The notes under the pieces are model-generated. The model saw only the letters and a program-made list of their open reading frames with translations. It ran no database searches and was not told where the DNA came from. From Bacteroidales bacterium (GTDB taxonomy: Bacteria; Bacteroidota; Bacteroidia; Bacteroidales; F082), in NCBI GenBank assembly GCA_024400295.1, contig JAKSNA010000021.1, positions 1 through 48,101 on the forward strand: a DNA stretch of 48,101 nt, in the 5' to 3' direction. The position numbers and the translations under genes are program-made. Shown piece by piece: positions 20,021 through 29,061 of this stretch. Position 1 is the first letter of the stretch. Each line of letters starts with the position of its first letter.

Positions 20021-22639
20021 ATGAAAGCAAACGAAATCCGTAAGAGTTTTCTTGACTTTTTCCAGTCGAAGCAGCATCTCGTGGTGCCTTCGGCTCCGAT
20101 AGTTGTGAAGAATGACCCGACATTGATGTTCACCAATGCCGGAATGAATCAGTTCAAGGATGTTTTTTTGGGTAACAACCCACGCAAGGCACCGCGTGTG
20201 ACCGACATTCAGAAATGTCTCCGCGTTTCGGGCAAACATAATGATCTTGAAGAAGTCGGACGCGACACATACCATCACACTATGTTCGAGATGATGGGCA
20301 ACTGGTCGTTCGGCGATTATTTCAAGGAAGAAGCCATCGCCTGGGGCTGGGAGTTCCTCACCGAGGTGATGAAGGTCGACAGGGACAGACTTTATGTGAC
20401 TGTTTTCGGCGGCGATAATAAAGACGGGATGGCTCCTGATAACGAGGCATATAACTTCTGGCTCAAGCATGTCGATGCCTCTCGTATCATCTACGGGAGC
20501 AAAAAAGACAACTTCTGGGAGATGGGCGAGACAGGCCCGTGCGGCCCCTGTTCCGAAATACACATCGACATCCGCGATGACGAAGACCGCAGGAAAATCA
20601 ACGGGCGTGACCTCGTCAACAAAGACGACCCGCAGGTCATCGAGATATGGAACCTCGTGTTCATGCAGTACAACCGGCTTGCCAACGGCTCGCTGGTGAA
20701 CCTCCCGGCCTGCCACGTCGATACCGGCATGGGCTTCGAACGTCTGGTGCGTGTGATGCAGGGCAAGAAGTCGAACTACGACACTGATGTCTTCACCCCT
20801 ATAATCAACAAGATATCAAGACTTTCCGGCGTTGAGTACGGCAAGGACGAGAAATGCGACATCGCGATGCGCGTCATCGCCGACCACCTGCGTGCTGTGA
20901 CTTTCGCCGTCACCGACGGACAGCTGCCGTCGAACAACGGCGCCGGCTATGTGATCCGCCGAATTCTGCGCCGCGCGGTGCGTTATGGTTACACCTTCCT
21001 GAAATTCACGGAACCGTTCGTGTATAACCTCCTTCCTGTCCTCATCAACGAGATGGGCGAGCAATACCCCGAACTCAAGGCGCAGCAGACGCTCGTCTCA
21101 AAGGTCATTTACGAGGAAGAGGCTTCGTTCCTGCGCACTCTGTCGTCGGGAATCAAACGTTTCGAGAATTATGTCGAACAGAAAAAAGACTCAAAGGTCA
21201 TCGATGGCGCATTCGCCTTCGAGCTTTTCGACACATACGGGTTCCCCGTCGATCTGACAAACCTCATGGCGGAAGAGAAAGGCCTTGAGGTCGATATGGA
21301 TGGCTTCAATGCTAACCTCGATGAACAGAAGAACCGCTCGCGTAAGGCCGCCGAGAAGATGTCGGGCGACTGGGTCGAGCTTGTGCATGAAGACAAGCCC
21401 ACGAGCTTTGTCGGATACAACGAACTCGAGTGCTGCTCTAAGATATTGAAATTCAGAGAGGTCGTCGCCAAAGGCAAGAAACATTATGAAATCGTTCTCG
21501 ACAAGACTCCGTTCTATGCGGAGATGGGCGGACAGGTCGGTGACAAGGGCGTTCTCATTTCTGAAAATGAGACGCTTAATGTTGTCAATACGGTGAAGGA
21601 GAATGACTTGAGCATTCATATCACAGATACGCTCCCGCAAAATCCTGAAGCAGTTTTCACCGCAAAGGTCGATGTCGAAAGACGTCACAGAATCGAGGCA
21701 AATCACACTGCGACACATCTGATGCACGCGGCGTTGAGACAAGTGCTTGGCACTCACGTCGAACAGAAAGGCTCGATGGTTGATGATGAGCGGCTTCGTT
21801 TCGACTTCAGCCATTTCGCGAAGATGAGCGATGAGGAGATTCATAAAGTCGAGACGATTGTCAATCAGAAGATTAGGGAGGACTTGATGAATGACACCGC
21901 CGTTGATGTGCCTGTTGACGAGGCCCGCAAGATGGGCGCCATGGCATTGTTCGGTGAGAAATATGGCGAAAAAGTGCGTGTCGTGACTTTCGGGGCTGAC
22001 TATTCGCGTGAACTCTGCGGCGGAACACACATCGCTTCGACAGGTCGCATCGGCGCGTTCAAGATCTTGAGTGAGGGTGCCATAGCTGCCGGTGTCCGCC
22101 GTATCGAGGCGATAACAGGCGCTGCCGTCAGTGAATACCTTGACAGTCAGATTGAGACGCTGAATAAGATAAAGGCAGCCGTCAAGTCGTCGGCCGATGT
22201 GGTGAAAGCTGTCGAGACTCTCGCAGCACAAAACACCATGTTGCAGAAGAAGATTGAGTCGATGATGATGGCCCAGGCTGTCGGTGACGCAAGAAACGCA
22301 TACAACGACGCGACGGAATGGAACGGGCATAAATTCGTTTTTGCCCGCGTCAATGCCGATATGAATCAGATGAGAAATATCGCAATGGCGTTGAAAGATA
22401 TTGATGCCGAAGTCGTCGCTGTCATGGGTGGCGTCTTTGAAGAGAAACCTGCCCTGTGCGTGATGCTTCCGCAGAGTCTCGTTGATGAACGGAAAATGGA
22501 TGCCGGTGCGATTATACGCGCGGCGGCCAAAGAGATTCAGGGCGGCGGCGGCGGACAGAAGACACTCGCGACGGCGGGCGGAAAGAACGCAGCCGGAATA
22601 GACAGAGCCATGGAAGTGCTAAAGTCGTCATTTGCATAG
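20021..22639 (+). CDS. alaS: Alanyl-tRNA synthetase (AlaS)
   Basis: Charges tRNA-Ala with alanine and edits mischarged Ser/Gly. The 872-residue product has the class II catalytic domain at the N-terminus (FFQSKQHLVVPSAPIV, then the FTNAGMNQFKDVFLG motif), and the editing domain with HTATH (residues 562-566) and the CGGTH zinc site (666-670). The C-terminal DHHA1 domain ends in GGGGGQKTLATAGG. All active-site and zinc ligands are present and the length is standard. A strong terminator follows 25 bases after the stop. Confidence 0.98.
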   Translation: MKANEIRKSFLDFFQSKQHLVVPSAPIVVKNDPTLMFTNAGMNQFKDVFLGNNPRKAPRVTDIQKCLRVSGKHNDLEEVGRDTYHHTMFEMMGNWSFGDYFKEEAIAWGWEFLTEVMKVDRDRLYVTVFGGDNKDGMAPDNEAYNFWLKHVDASRIIYGSKKDNFWEMGETGPCGPCSEIHIDIRDDEDRRKINGRDLVNKDDPQVIEIWNLVFMQYNRLANGSLVNLPACHVDTGMGFERLVRVMQGKKSNYDTDVFTPIINKISRLSGVEYGKDEKCDIAMRVIADHLRAVTFAVTDGQLPSNNGAGYVIRRILRRAVRYGYTFLKFTEPFVYNLLPVLINEMGEQYPELKAQQTLVSKVIYEEEASFLRTLSSGIKRFENYVEQKKDSKVIDGAFAFELFDTYGFPVDLTNLMAEEKGLEVDMDGFNANLDEQKNRSRKAAEKMSGDWVELVHEDKPTSFVGYNELECCSKILKFREVVAKGKKHYEIVLDKTPFYAEMGGQVGDKGVLISENETLNVVNTVKENDLSIHITDTLPQNPEAVFTAKVDVERRHRIEANHTATHLMHAALRQVLGTHVEQKGSMVDDERLRFDFSHFAKMSDEEIHKVETIVNQKIREDLMNDTAVDVPVDEARKMGAMALFGEKYGEKVRVVTFGADYSRELCGGTHIASTGRIGAFKILSEGAIAAGVRRIEAITGAAVSEYLDSQIETLNKIKAAVKSSADVVKAVETLAAQNTMLQKKIESMMMAQAVGDARNAYNDATEWNGHKFVFARVNADMNQMRNIAMALKDIDAEVVAVMGGVFEEKPALCVMLPQSLVDERKMDAGAIIRAAAKEIQGGGGGQKTLATAGGKNAAGIDRAMEVLKSSFA

Positions 22640-22663
22640 GATTTTTTGATTTTTTAGTTTTTG

Positions 22664-22699
22664 AACAGCTTCCGGCACAATTGCAGGAAGCTGTTTTTG
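22664..22699 (+). terminator. Rho-independent terminator after alaS
   Basis: Perfect 10-bp stem AACAGCTTCC/GGAAGCTGTT with a 12-base loop, followed by TTTT. It ends the alaS transcript. Confidence 0.88.
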
Positions 22700-22734
22700 T
22701 TGAAAAAAATGTGATGTGTTTGCAAAAAATATCG

Positions 22735-22742
22735 TAAATTCG
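22735..22742 (+). promoter_or_regulatory. Possible -7 box (TAAATTCG) for the lipoprotein gene
   Basis: Matches TAnnTTTG at all but one of its six fixed positions, 14 bases before ATG 22757. The spacing gives a very short leader. There is no -33 match at the usual distance. Confidence 0.35.
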
Positions 22743-22756
22743 CAGCAATAAATTTT

Positions 22757-23512
22757 ATGTACATGAGAACGAGATTATTGCTAATTTTGACCGCATGCAC
22801 TATGGCGTTTTTATGCGGTTGTACTAAGAACGCTCAGTCCACTATAGTTTTGGTCGGTGAAGAAAAAGAAGTCGTTGATTTTACGGAAGTCGGCACTGAT
22901 GTGCTACAGAAAGCATTGCTTGGGTACGGATATGTGACCGATACAACACAAAGGCTCATGCTTACGACTCCTCCAAACGTTGAAGGTAAGTATTTGATTG
23001 ACAGAATCTATTTCCTCGCGTTGGAGGAGGTTTACAATGCCGGTACGGAATTTGAAACGTATATGGGCGATTATATTGATAACATGAATGACGACAGCCA
23101 TTATGAGTCATTGGCCTTGGAATTTAAAAACCAAAATAACCGTACGGTTGATATGACTTATTCGTGGTCGGTTGACGGCAAAGAAATGTATAATTATGAT
23201 ATGACTGTCAATGTTATTGGTGCGAAATATTTTGACTGTAATGGCGAGGAAGTCGAGATATTCGCTCTGTATTTTGTTTGTGAGAAAGATTATCTTGATC
23301 CGACTGCCGGTTGGGACTGCCATTATCATTCCGGAGAGTTGATTACGGGAAAGATCCTGCCGGAAGGCATCGCTGATTTCAAGTTCTCTGCTGTGTGCCG
23401 CGACAAATGGGGCGCAGATGCCGGTATGCTTCAGAGAGTCGGTGATTTCAAAGTTGCCGAAGATTATGGGAACAAACATCAGGAAAATTATATTACACCA
23501 AGAATCGATTAA
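22757..23512 (+). CDS. Unrecognised lipoprotein
   Basis: The 251-residue product has a lipoprotein signal: basic MYMRTR, a hydrophobic core, then a lipobox reading LCGC, with the acylated cysteine at residue 22. I do not recognise the mature domain. It is acidic, has many aromatic residues and few prolines, and contains the stretches VDMTYSWSVDGKEMYN and DPTAGWDCHYHSG. ATG 22757 and 22763 are both possible starts. It follows the alaS terminator with a probable promoter of its own and lies 10 bases before an outer-membrane barrel gene, so the two may form a surface pair. Confidence 0.75.
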   Translation: MYMRTRLLLILTACTMAFLCGCTKNAQSTIVLVGEEKEVVDFTEVGTDVLQKALLGYGYVTDTTQRLMLTTPPNVEGKYLIDRIYFLALEEVYNAGTEFETYMGDYIDNMNDDSHYESLALEFKNQNNRTVDMTYSWSVDGKEMYNYDMTVNVIGAKYFDCNGEEVEIFALYFVCEKDYLDPTAGWDCHYHSGELITGKILPEGIADFKFSAVCRDKWGADAGMLQRVGDFKVAEDYGNKHQENYITPRID

Positions 23513-23522
23513 TTTGTAAGTT

Positions 23523-24380
23523 ATGAAAATCATGAAAAGGAGCGTATTATTTCTATTCTGTATATTGGCGTGTGGACAGCTGTTTGCACAAAGAGGCACG
23601 ACGCGTGGAAACCGTTTTGCGATAACAAATTCAAAAGCGGTCATCATCGGACTGAAAGGCGGTGTTGATCTGGCCGGCATGTCATACACCTCATCAGCGT
23701 TGAAGTCTTTGGATAAGGACATGTATCTGCGTCCGGCCGGCGGTGTGTTCGTTGAGATCCCTGTGACAAGTTCGTTCGCCATCGGCGCCGACGTCATGTA
23801 TCAGGGCAGGGGAGTGAAGCTGAACTATTCTAACGGCGGTGATGAACGGTATCCGGTAAACTACACTGTCTCATCCAATTATGTCGATTTGAGAATACCA
23901 TTCACATACAGGTTTCTGACAGGCAAAATGATCAATCCATACGTTTTTCTCGCGCCGGACCTCTCAATGTTGACAGGCGGCACAATCTCGTTGGACCAGA
24001 AGTCGAACCTCTCCGGCGAGGAGGACATGAATCAGACAATCGACATCGGTGATGCCAACATGAGGCCGTATTCAGTAAGTGCGATAGCAGGTGTTGGAGC
24101 GCGGATAAACCTGAATTTCAGTGAGTTCGCCATCGTTGTGAAGCTGGATTTCGCTTACAATTTCGGTCTTGTAAACACTTATTCCGACAAGGAGATGAAT
24201 CATGGCTTCGGGAATCAGCCTTATAACGAGAATATCGTTAATATCAATGCATATACTGAAATTGGCGAACGTTTCAACAGGGGCCCGGAGGTGATGCTAA
24301 GCGTCGGGTTGCCACTTAAGTTTATGAGAGACGCTTGCAGCGGTTTCGGCAATAAAAAATACAGGAAATATTCATTCTGA
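23523..24380 (+). CDS. Outer-membrane beta-barrel protein (porin-family, PorT-like fold)
   Basis: The 285-residue product has a signal peptide ending near GQLFAQ and a body of alternating amphipathic strands typical of small Bacteroidota barrels (outer-membrane beta-barrel domain). Strand-like stretches include IIGLKGGVDLAGMSY, FAIGADVMYQGRGVKLNY, YVDLRIPFTYRF and SAIAGVGARINLNF. The C-terminus (KYRKYSF) ends in phenylalanine. Which transport or binding task it has is unknown. It is probably co-transcribed with the lipoprotein before it. ATG 23523 and 23535 are both possible. Confidence 0.8.
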   Translation: MKIMKRSVLFLFCILACGQLFAQRGTTRGNRFAITNSKAVIIGLKGGVDLAGMSYTSSALKSLDKDMYLRPAGGVFVEIPVTSSFAIGADVMYQGRGVKLNYSNGGDERYPVNYTVSSNYVDLRIPFTYRFLTGKMINPYVFLAPDLSMLTGGTISLDQKSNLSGEEDMNQTIDIGDANMRPYSVSAIAGVGARINLNFSEFAIVVKLDFAYNFGLVNTYSDKEMNHGFGNQPYNENIVNINAYTEIGERFNRGPEVMLSVGLPLKFMRDACSGFGNKKYRKYSF

Positions 24381-24393
24381 CGGAATAAAACGA

Positions 24394-24422
24394 AAGAGGC
24401 ATCAACGCTGTTGATGCCTCTT
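24394..24422. terminator. Bidirectional rho-independent terminator
   Basis: Perfect 13-bp stem AAGAGGCATCAAC/GTTGATGCCTCTT with a 3-base loop GCT. It is T-rich on the plus side (CTTTTGTATTT) and on the minus side (TCGTTTTATT). It separates the barrel gene from the convergent PKD protein. Confidence 0.92.
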
Positions 24423-24442
24423 CTTTTGTATTTGCAAATCTC

Positions 24443-27397
24443 TTATTTAACGACTGTCAACCTCCTGATGACGTTGAGGTCGTTGCCGGAGATCTTTATG
24501 AAGTAAAGCCCGTCGGATAGATTCTGGATTGAACGCTCGACAGTCGAACTCGAAGTTGTCAATTCGTCAACTAAAGAGCCGGCTGCGTTGTATATCTTTA
24601 TTGAGATGCCTTCGCTGTTGACCGACTTGTCGAAGTCGATGTGCAGCAAGGTGTTAGCCGGATTCGGGTAGATGCTGACATATTCTTCGCCTTCGTTTTC
24701 GTCAACTCCGTAAAGTTCGGTGTAAACGAAAATCTCTCGGTGTGTCGTGCCGCAAGCTGTCACGACATCGCAGTTGATGGTGGCGTTGCCTACACCCAGA
24801 ACCAACAGTGAAACTTCGTTGGTGTCGTTGCCCTGAAGCAGCCATGTCCCGGTGTTGTCAATGCCGGTCCAGTCAACGTGATAGGTGATGCTCCAGTTAT
24901 ATTCGACAGGAAAGCCTTGTTCAACGCCGCCGCCGGTGATGTCTCCGATTTCAAATTTATATTGTAGAGGCATCCAGCTGCTGCCTGGCATCACCTCTTT
25001 TCTTCTGTCTTCATCGTCATTGATGAGCGGCACGTTAGCTTGGTCGAGTTTCACGAAATGCAGGTCTATCGACAGACTGTCACAGCCGTGAGTTGTTGTC
25101 AGGTCGATGATGCCATCGTATGAATGATTGAAGACCATCTGATCCCACTGATGCGTTTGGATGTTATAGTAATCAATGACGTAAGGGTCGCAGCTGGTCT
25201 CATCTACTGTCGTTGAGGCGTTGTATTTAGGATGAACTGTCACCGTGCATTCGCCTTCAGCCTCGCTGTATCCGTCAGAGACGACACACTTGTATGTTGT
25301 TGTCTCTGTGGGGGTGGCCGTTGGTGCCGCTGTATTCGGGTTGTTTAGCGATTGCGCGGGTGTCCATGTGTAGGTGTAGTTTTGGGTGCCGCCTGAGACG
25401 TTGGCTCTCAGGGTTGTGGATTCGCCTTCGCACAGTTCGCTGTCATTGCTTGACACCACCGTTGACAGGTTATTTGTCACTGTAATTGGTATCGTCTTGG
25501 TATCTTCGCACAGCCAGTCTGTCTCGTTTTCCGCGACTATGGTGTAAGTGACGTTGTATGTGCCCGGATCAGTGTAAACGTGTGTTGGGTTGATGCCTGT
25601 GGCTGTGGTGCTGCCGTCGCCGAAATCCCACGTGCGGCTTGTGATTTTATTTGTGTATCCGGCAGGATATGTTGTCTCGGTTCCTGTGAATTGCGTTGGT
25701 GCGCCAGGGGCTGCGCCCGCCACTGTGAAGTCGGCGTTAAGTTCCGGCAGGATCTCGATGTCGAGCGTCATCGGGTCGCTGGAGCATGATTCGGAGATGC
25801 TGATGGCGCAGCTGTAGGTGCCAGAATTGGCGAATGTCACGTTGTTGATTTGTGGTTCGCGCAGGGTCGATGTGAATCCGTTCGGGCCTGTCCATGAATA
25901 AGATACACCATCCACGTATTGTGCCGAAAGGTGCAATGTGCTTCCATGGCAGGCGTCGCTGTACTCTATGACAGGCGGCATGATGGAGCATTCGACTGTA
26001 ACAGGAATTGTCTTGGTGTCTTCGCACAACCAGCCTGTCTCGTTTTCCGCGACTATGGTGTAAGTGACTTCATAAGTGCCCGGATTGGTGTAAACGTGTG
26101 TCGGGTTGGTGCCGGTGGCTGTAGTGCTGCCGTCGCCGAAATCCCACGTGCGGCTTGTGATTTTATTTGTGCATCCGGCGGGATATGTTGTCTCTGTTCC
26201 TGTGAATTGCGCCGATGCGCCTGGGACTGCGCCTGCCACTGTGAAGTCGGCGTGAAGCTCCGGCAGGATCTCAATGTCGAGTGTCATCGGGTCGCTGGTG
26301 CCTTGTCCCGGAACTGTGACAGTGCAGCTGTAGGTGCCGGAGTTGGCGAATGTCACGTTGTCGATATGAGGTTCGCGCAGGCTTGATGTGAACCCGTTCG
26401 GGCCTGTCCACGAATAACTGGCGTTGCTTACTTCATGTGCCGAGAGATGCAGGGTGTTGCCATAGCAGGCGTCGCTGTATTCCATGACAGGCGGCATGAT
26501 GGAGCAGTCGGTGGTGCCTGGACCGGAACCAGGTTCTTTCTCAAACGTGATGACACACCTTGCTCTCGAATAATTTGTAATTATCAAAATATAGTAGTCA
26601 CCAGTTTCTGAAGCAGAGGGGATTTGGCAATGTTCATCGTAGCTTGAAGAGTAACTGCAACTTACAACCTTGCTTGCTGTCAATCCGTTTTGATGCGGTC
26701 CTGGATTATGCGGACAAGGATCCACAGGGTCATCGAATGGCCCCCAACAGCAATAGTCAATATCTCTTTCCGTATTTCCGTCTTTGCCCATCATGTGGAT
26801 GCTGAATGCGCCAGGAGTTGAAATCTTCATGTAATACCATGAAGGACACGGCTGCGATTGCAGACATGAATAGGCAGGTCCGCTTTCCGAAGGATGGTTG
26901 TCACCTGTCATTGCCTGGAATGTATATAATCCATTGTCGGTGCAGAAAGGCTCAGCTTTGTAGCATGAATCGTTGTTACCCCTCGGGGCACTTCTCATCA
27001 TGATGTCCATCATTAACGATACTATATCCATGTTTGAGACGTTGTTTCTCCATGTGCGCTCCAATTCAGAAATTTCATTTTTGTCCAACATACGAAAATC
27101 AGAATAACAGTCATGGTAAAATGTTTCAAAAGTTTCCTTGAAGCTGTTTCTGTCAATGATTTCATCGTTGTTTGAAATATAAAAAAGACCATGTTCGTCG
27201 GATGATGTCATCACGAAACGGTCGTCATTGCTGATGTTGTATAACAAGTGCAGACGCTCATAATAATCATTAATCTTTTTGAAATCAAATTCGACGGTGC
27301 TGTTACTTCTGTCGAAATAGTAAATCTCGTTGTCAGATTGAGCGTTTAACGCAAATGAAGTGAATAACGATAAACAAATAAGCAATATTCTTTTCAT
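24443..27397 (-). CDS. Large T9SS-sorted surface protein with PKD/Ig-like repeats
   Basis: The 984-residue product has a signal peptide (MKRILLICLSLFTSFALNAQ), then an N-terminal cysteine-rich domain (about 130-290, with PSWYYMKISTPG and DIDYCCWGPF) common in Bacteroidota surface proteins. Two nearly identical 172-residue units follow (298-469 and 470-641), each holding an Ig-like part (SYSWTGPNGFTS) and a PKD domain (RTWDFGDGSTTATG). A further Ig-like module (ELCEGESTTLRANVSGG) comes next, and the protein closes with a T9SS type-A sorting domain (VSIYPNPANTLLHIDF). ATG 27397 was chosen over an upstream in-frame ATG at 27436, which lies in the promoter. It is likely an adhesin or structural surface protein, but the ligand is unknown. 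Confidence 0.87.
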   Translation of the reverse strand: MKRILLICLSLFTSFALNAQSDNEIYYFDRSNSTVEFDFKKINDYYERLHLLYNISNDDRFVMTSSDEHGLFYISNNDEIIDRNSFKETFETFYHDCYSDFRMLDKNEISELERTWRNNVSNMDIVSLMMDIMMRSAPRGNNDSCYKAEPFCTDNGLYTFQAMTGDNHPSESGPAYSCLQSQPCPSWYYMKISTPGAFSIHMMGKDGNTERDIDYCCWGPFDDPVDPCPHNPGPHQNGLTASKVVSCSYSSSYDEHCQIPSASETGDYYILIITNYSRARCVITFEKEPGSGPGTTDCSIMPPVMEYSDACYGNTLHLSAHEVSNASYSWTGPNGFTSSLREPHIDNVTFANSGTYSCTVTVPGQGTSDPMTLDIEILPELHADFTVAGAVPGASAQFTGTETTYPAGCTNKITSRTWDFGDGSTTATGTNPTHVYTNPGTYEVTYTIVAENETGWLCEDTKTIPVTVECSIMPPVIEYSDACHGSTLHLSAQYVDGVSYSWTGPNGFTSTLREPQINNVTFANSGTYSCAISISESCSSDPMTLDIEILPELNADFTVAGAAPGAPTQFTGTETTYPAGYTNKITSRTWDFGDGSTTATGINPTHVYTDPGTYNVTYTIVAENETDWLCEDTKTIPITVTNNLSTVVSSNDSELCEGESTTLRANVSGGTQNYTYTWTPAQSLNNPNTAAPTATPTETTTYKCVVSDGYSEAEGECTVTVHPKYNASTTVDETSCDPYVIDYYNIQTHQWDQMVFNHSYDGIIDLTTTHGCDSLSIDLHFVKLDQANVPLINDDEDRRKEVMPGSSWMPLQYKFEIGDITGGGVEQGFPVEYNWSITYHVDWTGIDNTGTWLLQGNDTNEVSLLVLGVGNATINCDVVTACGTTHREIFVYTELYGVDENEGEEYVSIYPNPANTLLHIDFDKSVNSEGISIKIYNAAGSLVDELTTSSSTVERSIQNLSDGLYFIKISGNDLNVIRRLTVVK
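25475..26506 (-). repeat. Two tandem 516-bp units inside the PKD protein gene
   Basis: The unit 25991-26506 repeats at 25475-25990 with an exact 516-bp offset; for example the plus-strand word TGATGGAGCA occurs at 26497 and 25981. Each encodes 172 residues beginning CSIMPPV. The copies differ at scattered bases, so the duplication is recent but not identical. Confidence 0.85.
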
Positions 27398-27433
27398 ATT
27401 TTGGGCTGAAAAATTAACAATCAATTTAGTGTG

Positions 27434-27441
27434 CAAATTTA
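27434..27441 (-). promoter_or_regulatory. -7 box (TAAATTTG, minus strand) for the PKD protein gene
   Basis: The plus strand reads CAAATTTA, an exact TAnnTTTG match, 36 bases before ATG 27397. It suggests separate transcription from rdgB-ung. Confidence 0.55.
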
Positions 27442-27466
27442 AACAATAAATTCAAGGTTTATACAT

Positions 27467-28048
27467 TTATTTTTGATAATTATTCAAAAATTCCACGAGT
27501 TTTGCGGTAGCTCTGCCTCGGTGGGAGATTTTATTTTTTTCATCCATTTCCATTTCTGAAAACGACTTTTCGAATCCGTCAGGTTGGAATATCGGGTCAT
27601 AGCCGAAACCGCCGTTGCCGTGTTCTTCGGTTAGAATCTTTCCGTTCACGATGCCTTCGAAGAAATACTGTTCTCCGTTGATATTCAGTGCGATGACGGT
27701 TCTGAAACGTGCTTTCCTGTTTTCAACTCCGTCCAATGCTTTGAGCAGTTTCACCACATTGTCGTGGTATGAGCAGCCTTCACCGGCGTAACGTGCCGAA
27801 TAGACGCCCGGTGCGCCGCCCAGGGCTTCGACTTCCAATCCGGTGTCGTCGGCGAAGCAGTCGAGGTGGAAATTGTTTGTCACATAGTCTGCCTTTATCT
27901 TGGCGTTGCCTTGAAGGTTGTCGGCATCTTCAACGATGTCTTCATGGCATCCGATGTCGGGAAGCCCTAACACCTCGTGTTTTTTCAATATATTTCTGAT
28001 TTCTTCGAGTTTGTGAAGGTTGTGTGTCGCAAAAACTAATTTGTCCAT
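27467..28048 (-). CDS. rdgB: Non-canonical purine NTP pyrophosphatase (RdgB/HAM1)
   Basis: Hydrolyses ITP, dITP and XTP to monophosphates, preventing their incorporation into nucleic acid. The 193-residue product shows the family markers [12 protein letters not shown] at the N-terminus, [24 protein letters not shown] in the centre and the C-terminal FGYDPIF and SHRGRA motifs that form the base pocket. The start ATG 28048 is clear. It lies 27 bases downstream of ung and is probably co-transcribed with it, so two DNA/nucleotide-sanitising genes share a transcript. Confidence 0.96.
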   Translation of the reverse strand: MDKLVFATHNLHKLEEIRNILKKHEVLGLPDIGCHEDIVEDADNLQGNAKIKADYVTNNFHLDCFADDTGLEVEALGGAPGVYSARYAGEGCSYHDNVVKLLKALDGVENRKARFRTVIALNINGEQYFFEGIVNGKILTEEHGNGGFGYDPIFQPDGFEKSFSEMEMDEKNKISHRGRATAKLVEFLNNYQK

Positions 28049-28075
28049 ATTATAAATTTAAGTGTTTTATCGATG

Positions 28076-28759
28076 TCAGATGCATTCCCATCTTATGGGT
28101 TGTATGCCGTTACTGATAAGGTATTGGTTGGTTTGCGAAAAGTGATGGCATCCGAAGAATCCGCGGCTTGCCGAGAGTGGGGAAGGGTGTACTGTCTTCA
28201 GAACCAAATGTTTGCTGTGGTCTATGAGGTTCTCTTTTGCGATGGCGTAGTTGCCCCATAATATGAAGACTAAGTGTTCTTTTTTCTCCGACAGTGCTCT
28301 TATTGCCGCGTCGGTGAACTGCTGCCAGCCGATCCTCGCGTGTGATGCAGCCATGTTTGCCCTGACGGTGAGTGATGCGTTAAGGAGCAAGACGCCTTCT
28401 TTAGCCCATTTCTCAAGGTTGCCGCTCTTTGGTATCGGCATTCCGATGTCGCTGTTTAGTTCCTTGAAGATATTCTGTAGGCTTGGCGGGATCTGTACCC
28501 CGTCGGGGACTGAAAACGCAAGCCCGTGTGCTTGGCCGACGTTATGATAAGGGTCTTGCCCGAGAATCACCACTTTAACCTTGTCGAATGGCGTCAGGTT
28601 GAATGCGTTGAAAATAAGATTTGAAGGCGGATAAACAACATAATGCCGTTTCTCTTCGATGAGAAAAGTTTTTATTCCTACAAAATAGGTAGATTCAAAC
28701 TCATTTTTGAGTGCTTCATACCAACTTTCTTCCAAGTCTGGTTTGCGTACTGTCACCAT
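28076..28759 (-). CDS. ung: Uracil-DNA glycosylase (Ung)
   Basis: Removes uracil from DNA, starting base excision repair. The 227-residue product has the family 1 water-activating motif GQDPYH (catalytic Asp69) and the minor-groove loop HPSPLSASRGFFGCHHFS with its essential histidine. NAFNLTPFDKVKVVILG leads into the active site. Length is near that of E. coli Ung (229). I chose ATG 28759 because the longer in-frame start at 28786 would lie on top of the promoter. Confidence 0.97.
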   Translation of the reverse strand: MVTVRKPDLEESWYEALKNEFESTYFVGIKTFLIEEKRHYVVYPPSNLIFNAFNLTPFDKVKVVILGQDPYHNVGQAHGLAFSVPDGVQIPPSLQNIFKELNSDIGMPIPKSGNLEKWAKEGVLLLNASLTVRANMAASHARIGWQQFTDAAIRALSEKKEHLVFILWGNYAIAKENLIDHSKHLVLKTVHPSPLSASRGFFGCHHFSQTNQYLISNGIQPIRWECI

Positions 28760-28783
28760 GAAAAAATCTTTCAAATAATTGCA

Positions 28784-28791
28784 CAAAATTA
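28784..28791 (-). promoter_or_regulatory. -7 box (TAATTTTG, minus strand) for ung-rdgB
   Basis: The plus strand reads CAAAATTA, an exact TAnnTTTG match 24 bases before the ung ATG, implying a leader of roughly 15-20 bases. Confidence 0.5.
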
Positions 28792-28803
28792 AAAAAAAAA
28801 TTG

Positions 28804-28811
28804 TTTCTTTG
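28804..28811 (+). promoter_or_regulatory. Possible -7 box (TTTCTTTG) for the small lipoprotein
   Basis: Misses TAnnTTTG only at its second base and lies 36 bases before ATG 28848. It is followed by CAG, as after the coaD box. Confidence 0.45.
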
Positions 28812-28847
28812 CAGTCTGAAACTTGAAAATTTAATCTATCAAATTAT

Positions 28848-28976
28848 ATGAAGAAAGTAGTATTGTTTTTAGCGTTTGCCTTTGTCTTTGGTGTTATTTT
28901 CACGGCTTGTCATGGACAGAAGCGTTGTGCAGCATACGGTGAACACCGTCAGTACCAAAAAGAAAGTATTTACTAA
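28848..28976 (+). CDS. Small lipoprotein, 42 residues
   Basis: Reads MKKVVLFLAFAFVFGVIFTAC, then HGQKRCAAYGEHRQYQKESI and a final tyrosine before TAA. The basic start, hydrophobic core and FTAC lipobox predict a lipoprotein with the acylated cysteine at residue 21, leaving a mature peptide of only 22 residues. It has a probable promoter upstream and a good terminator 38 bases after its stop, so it is an independent transcription unit. The C-x-x-x-x-R-C-x-A-Y pattern recalls tiny Bacteroidota lipoproteins I have seen ending in CxAY-type tails, but no function is known to me. It is too short for standard gene calling and easily missed. Confidence 0.75.
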   Translation: MKKVVLFLAFAFVFGVIFTACHGQKRCAAYGEHRQYQKESIY

Positions 28977-29013
28977 TCAGTCTGGCATCTTGTGAAGATC
29001 AATGGTAAAAAAA

Positions 29014-29048
29014 AAGAGAACCTCAAATGAGATTCTCTCTTTTCTTTT
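29014..29048. terminator. Terminator between small lipoprotein and BNR protein gene
   Basis: Stem AGAGAA-c-CTC / GAG-a-TTCTCT with one internal mismatch and loop AAAT. On the plus side CTTTTCTTTTT follows; on the minus side a T-run comes from the nine adenines at 29007-29015. It probably works in both directions. Confidence 0.8.
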
Positions 29049-29061
29049 TATGATTCTTTCA

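Noticed and set aside
21191..22330. 379-codon open frame antisense to alaS
   Set aside because: It lies wholly inside alaS, has no promoter or recognisable domain, and open antisense frames are common here because of codon bias.
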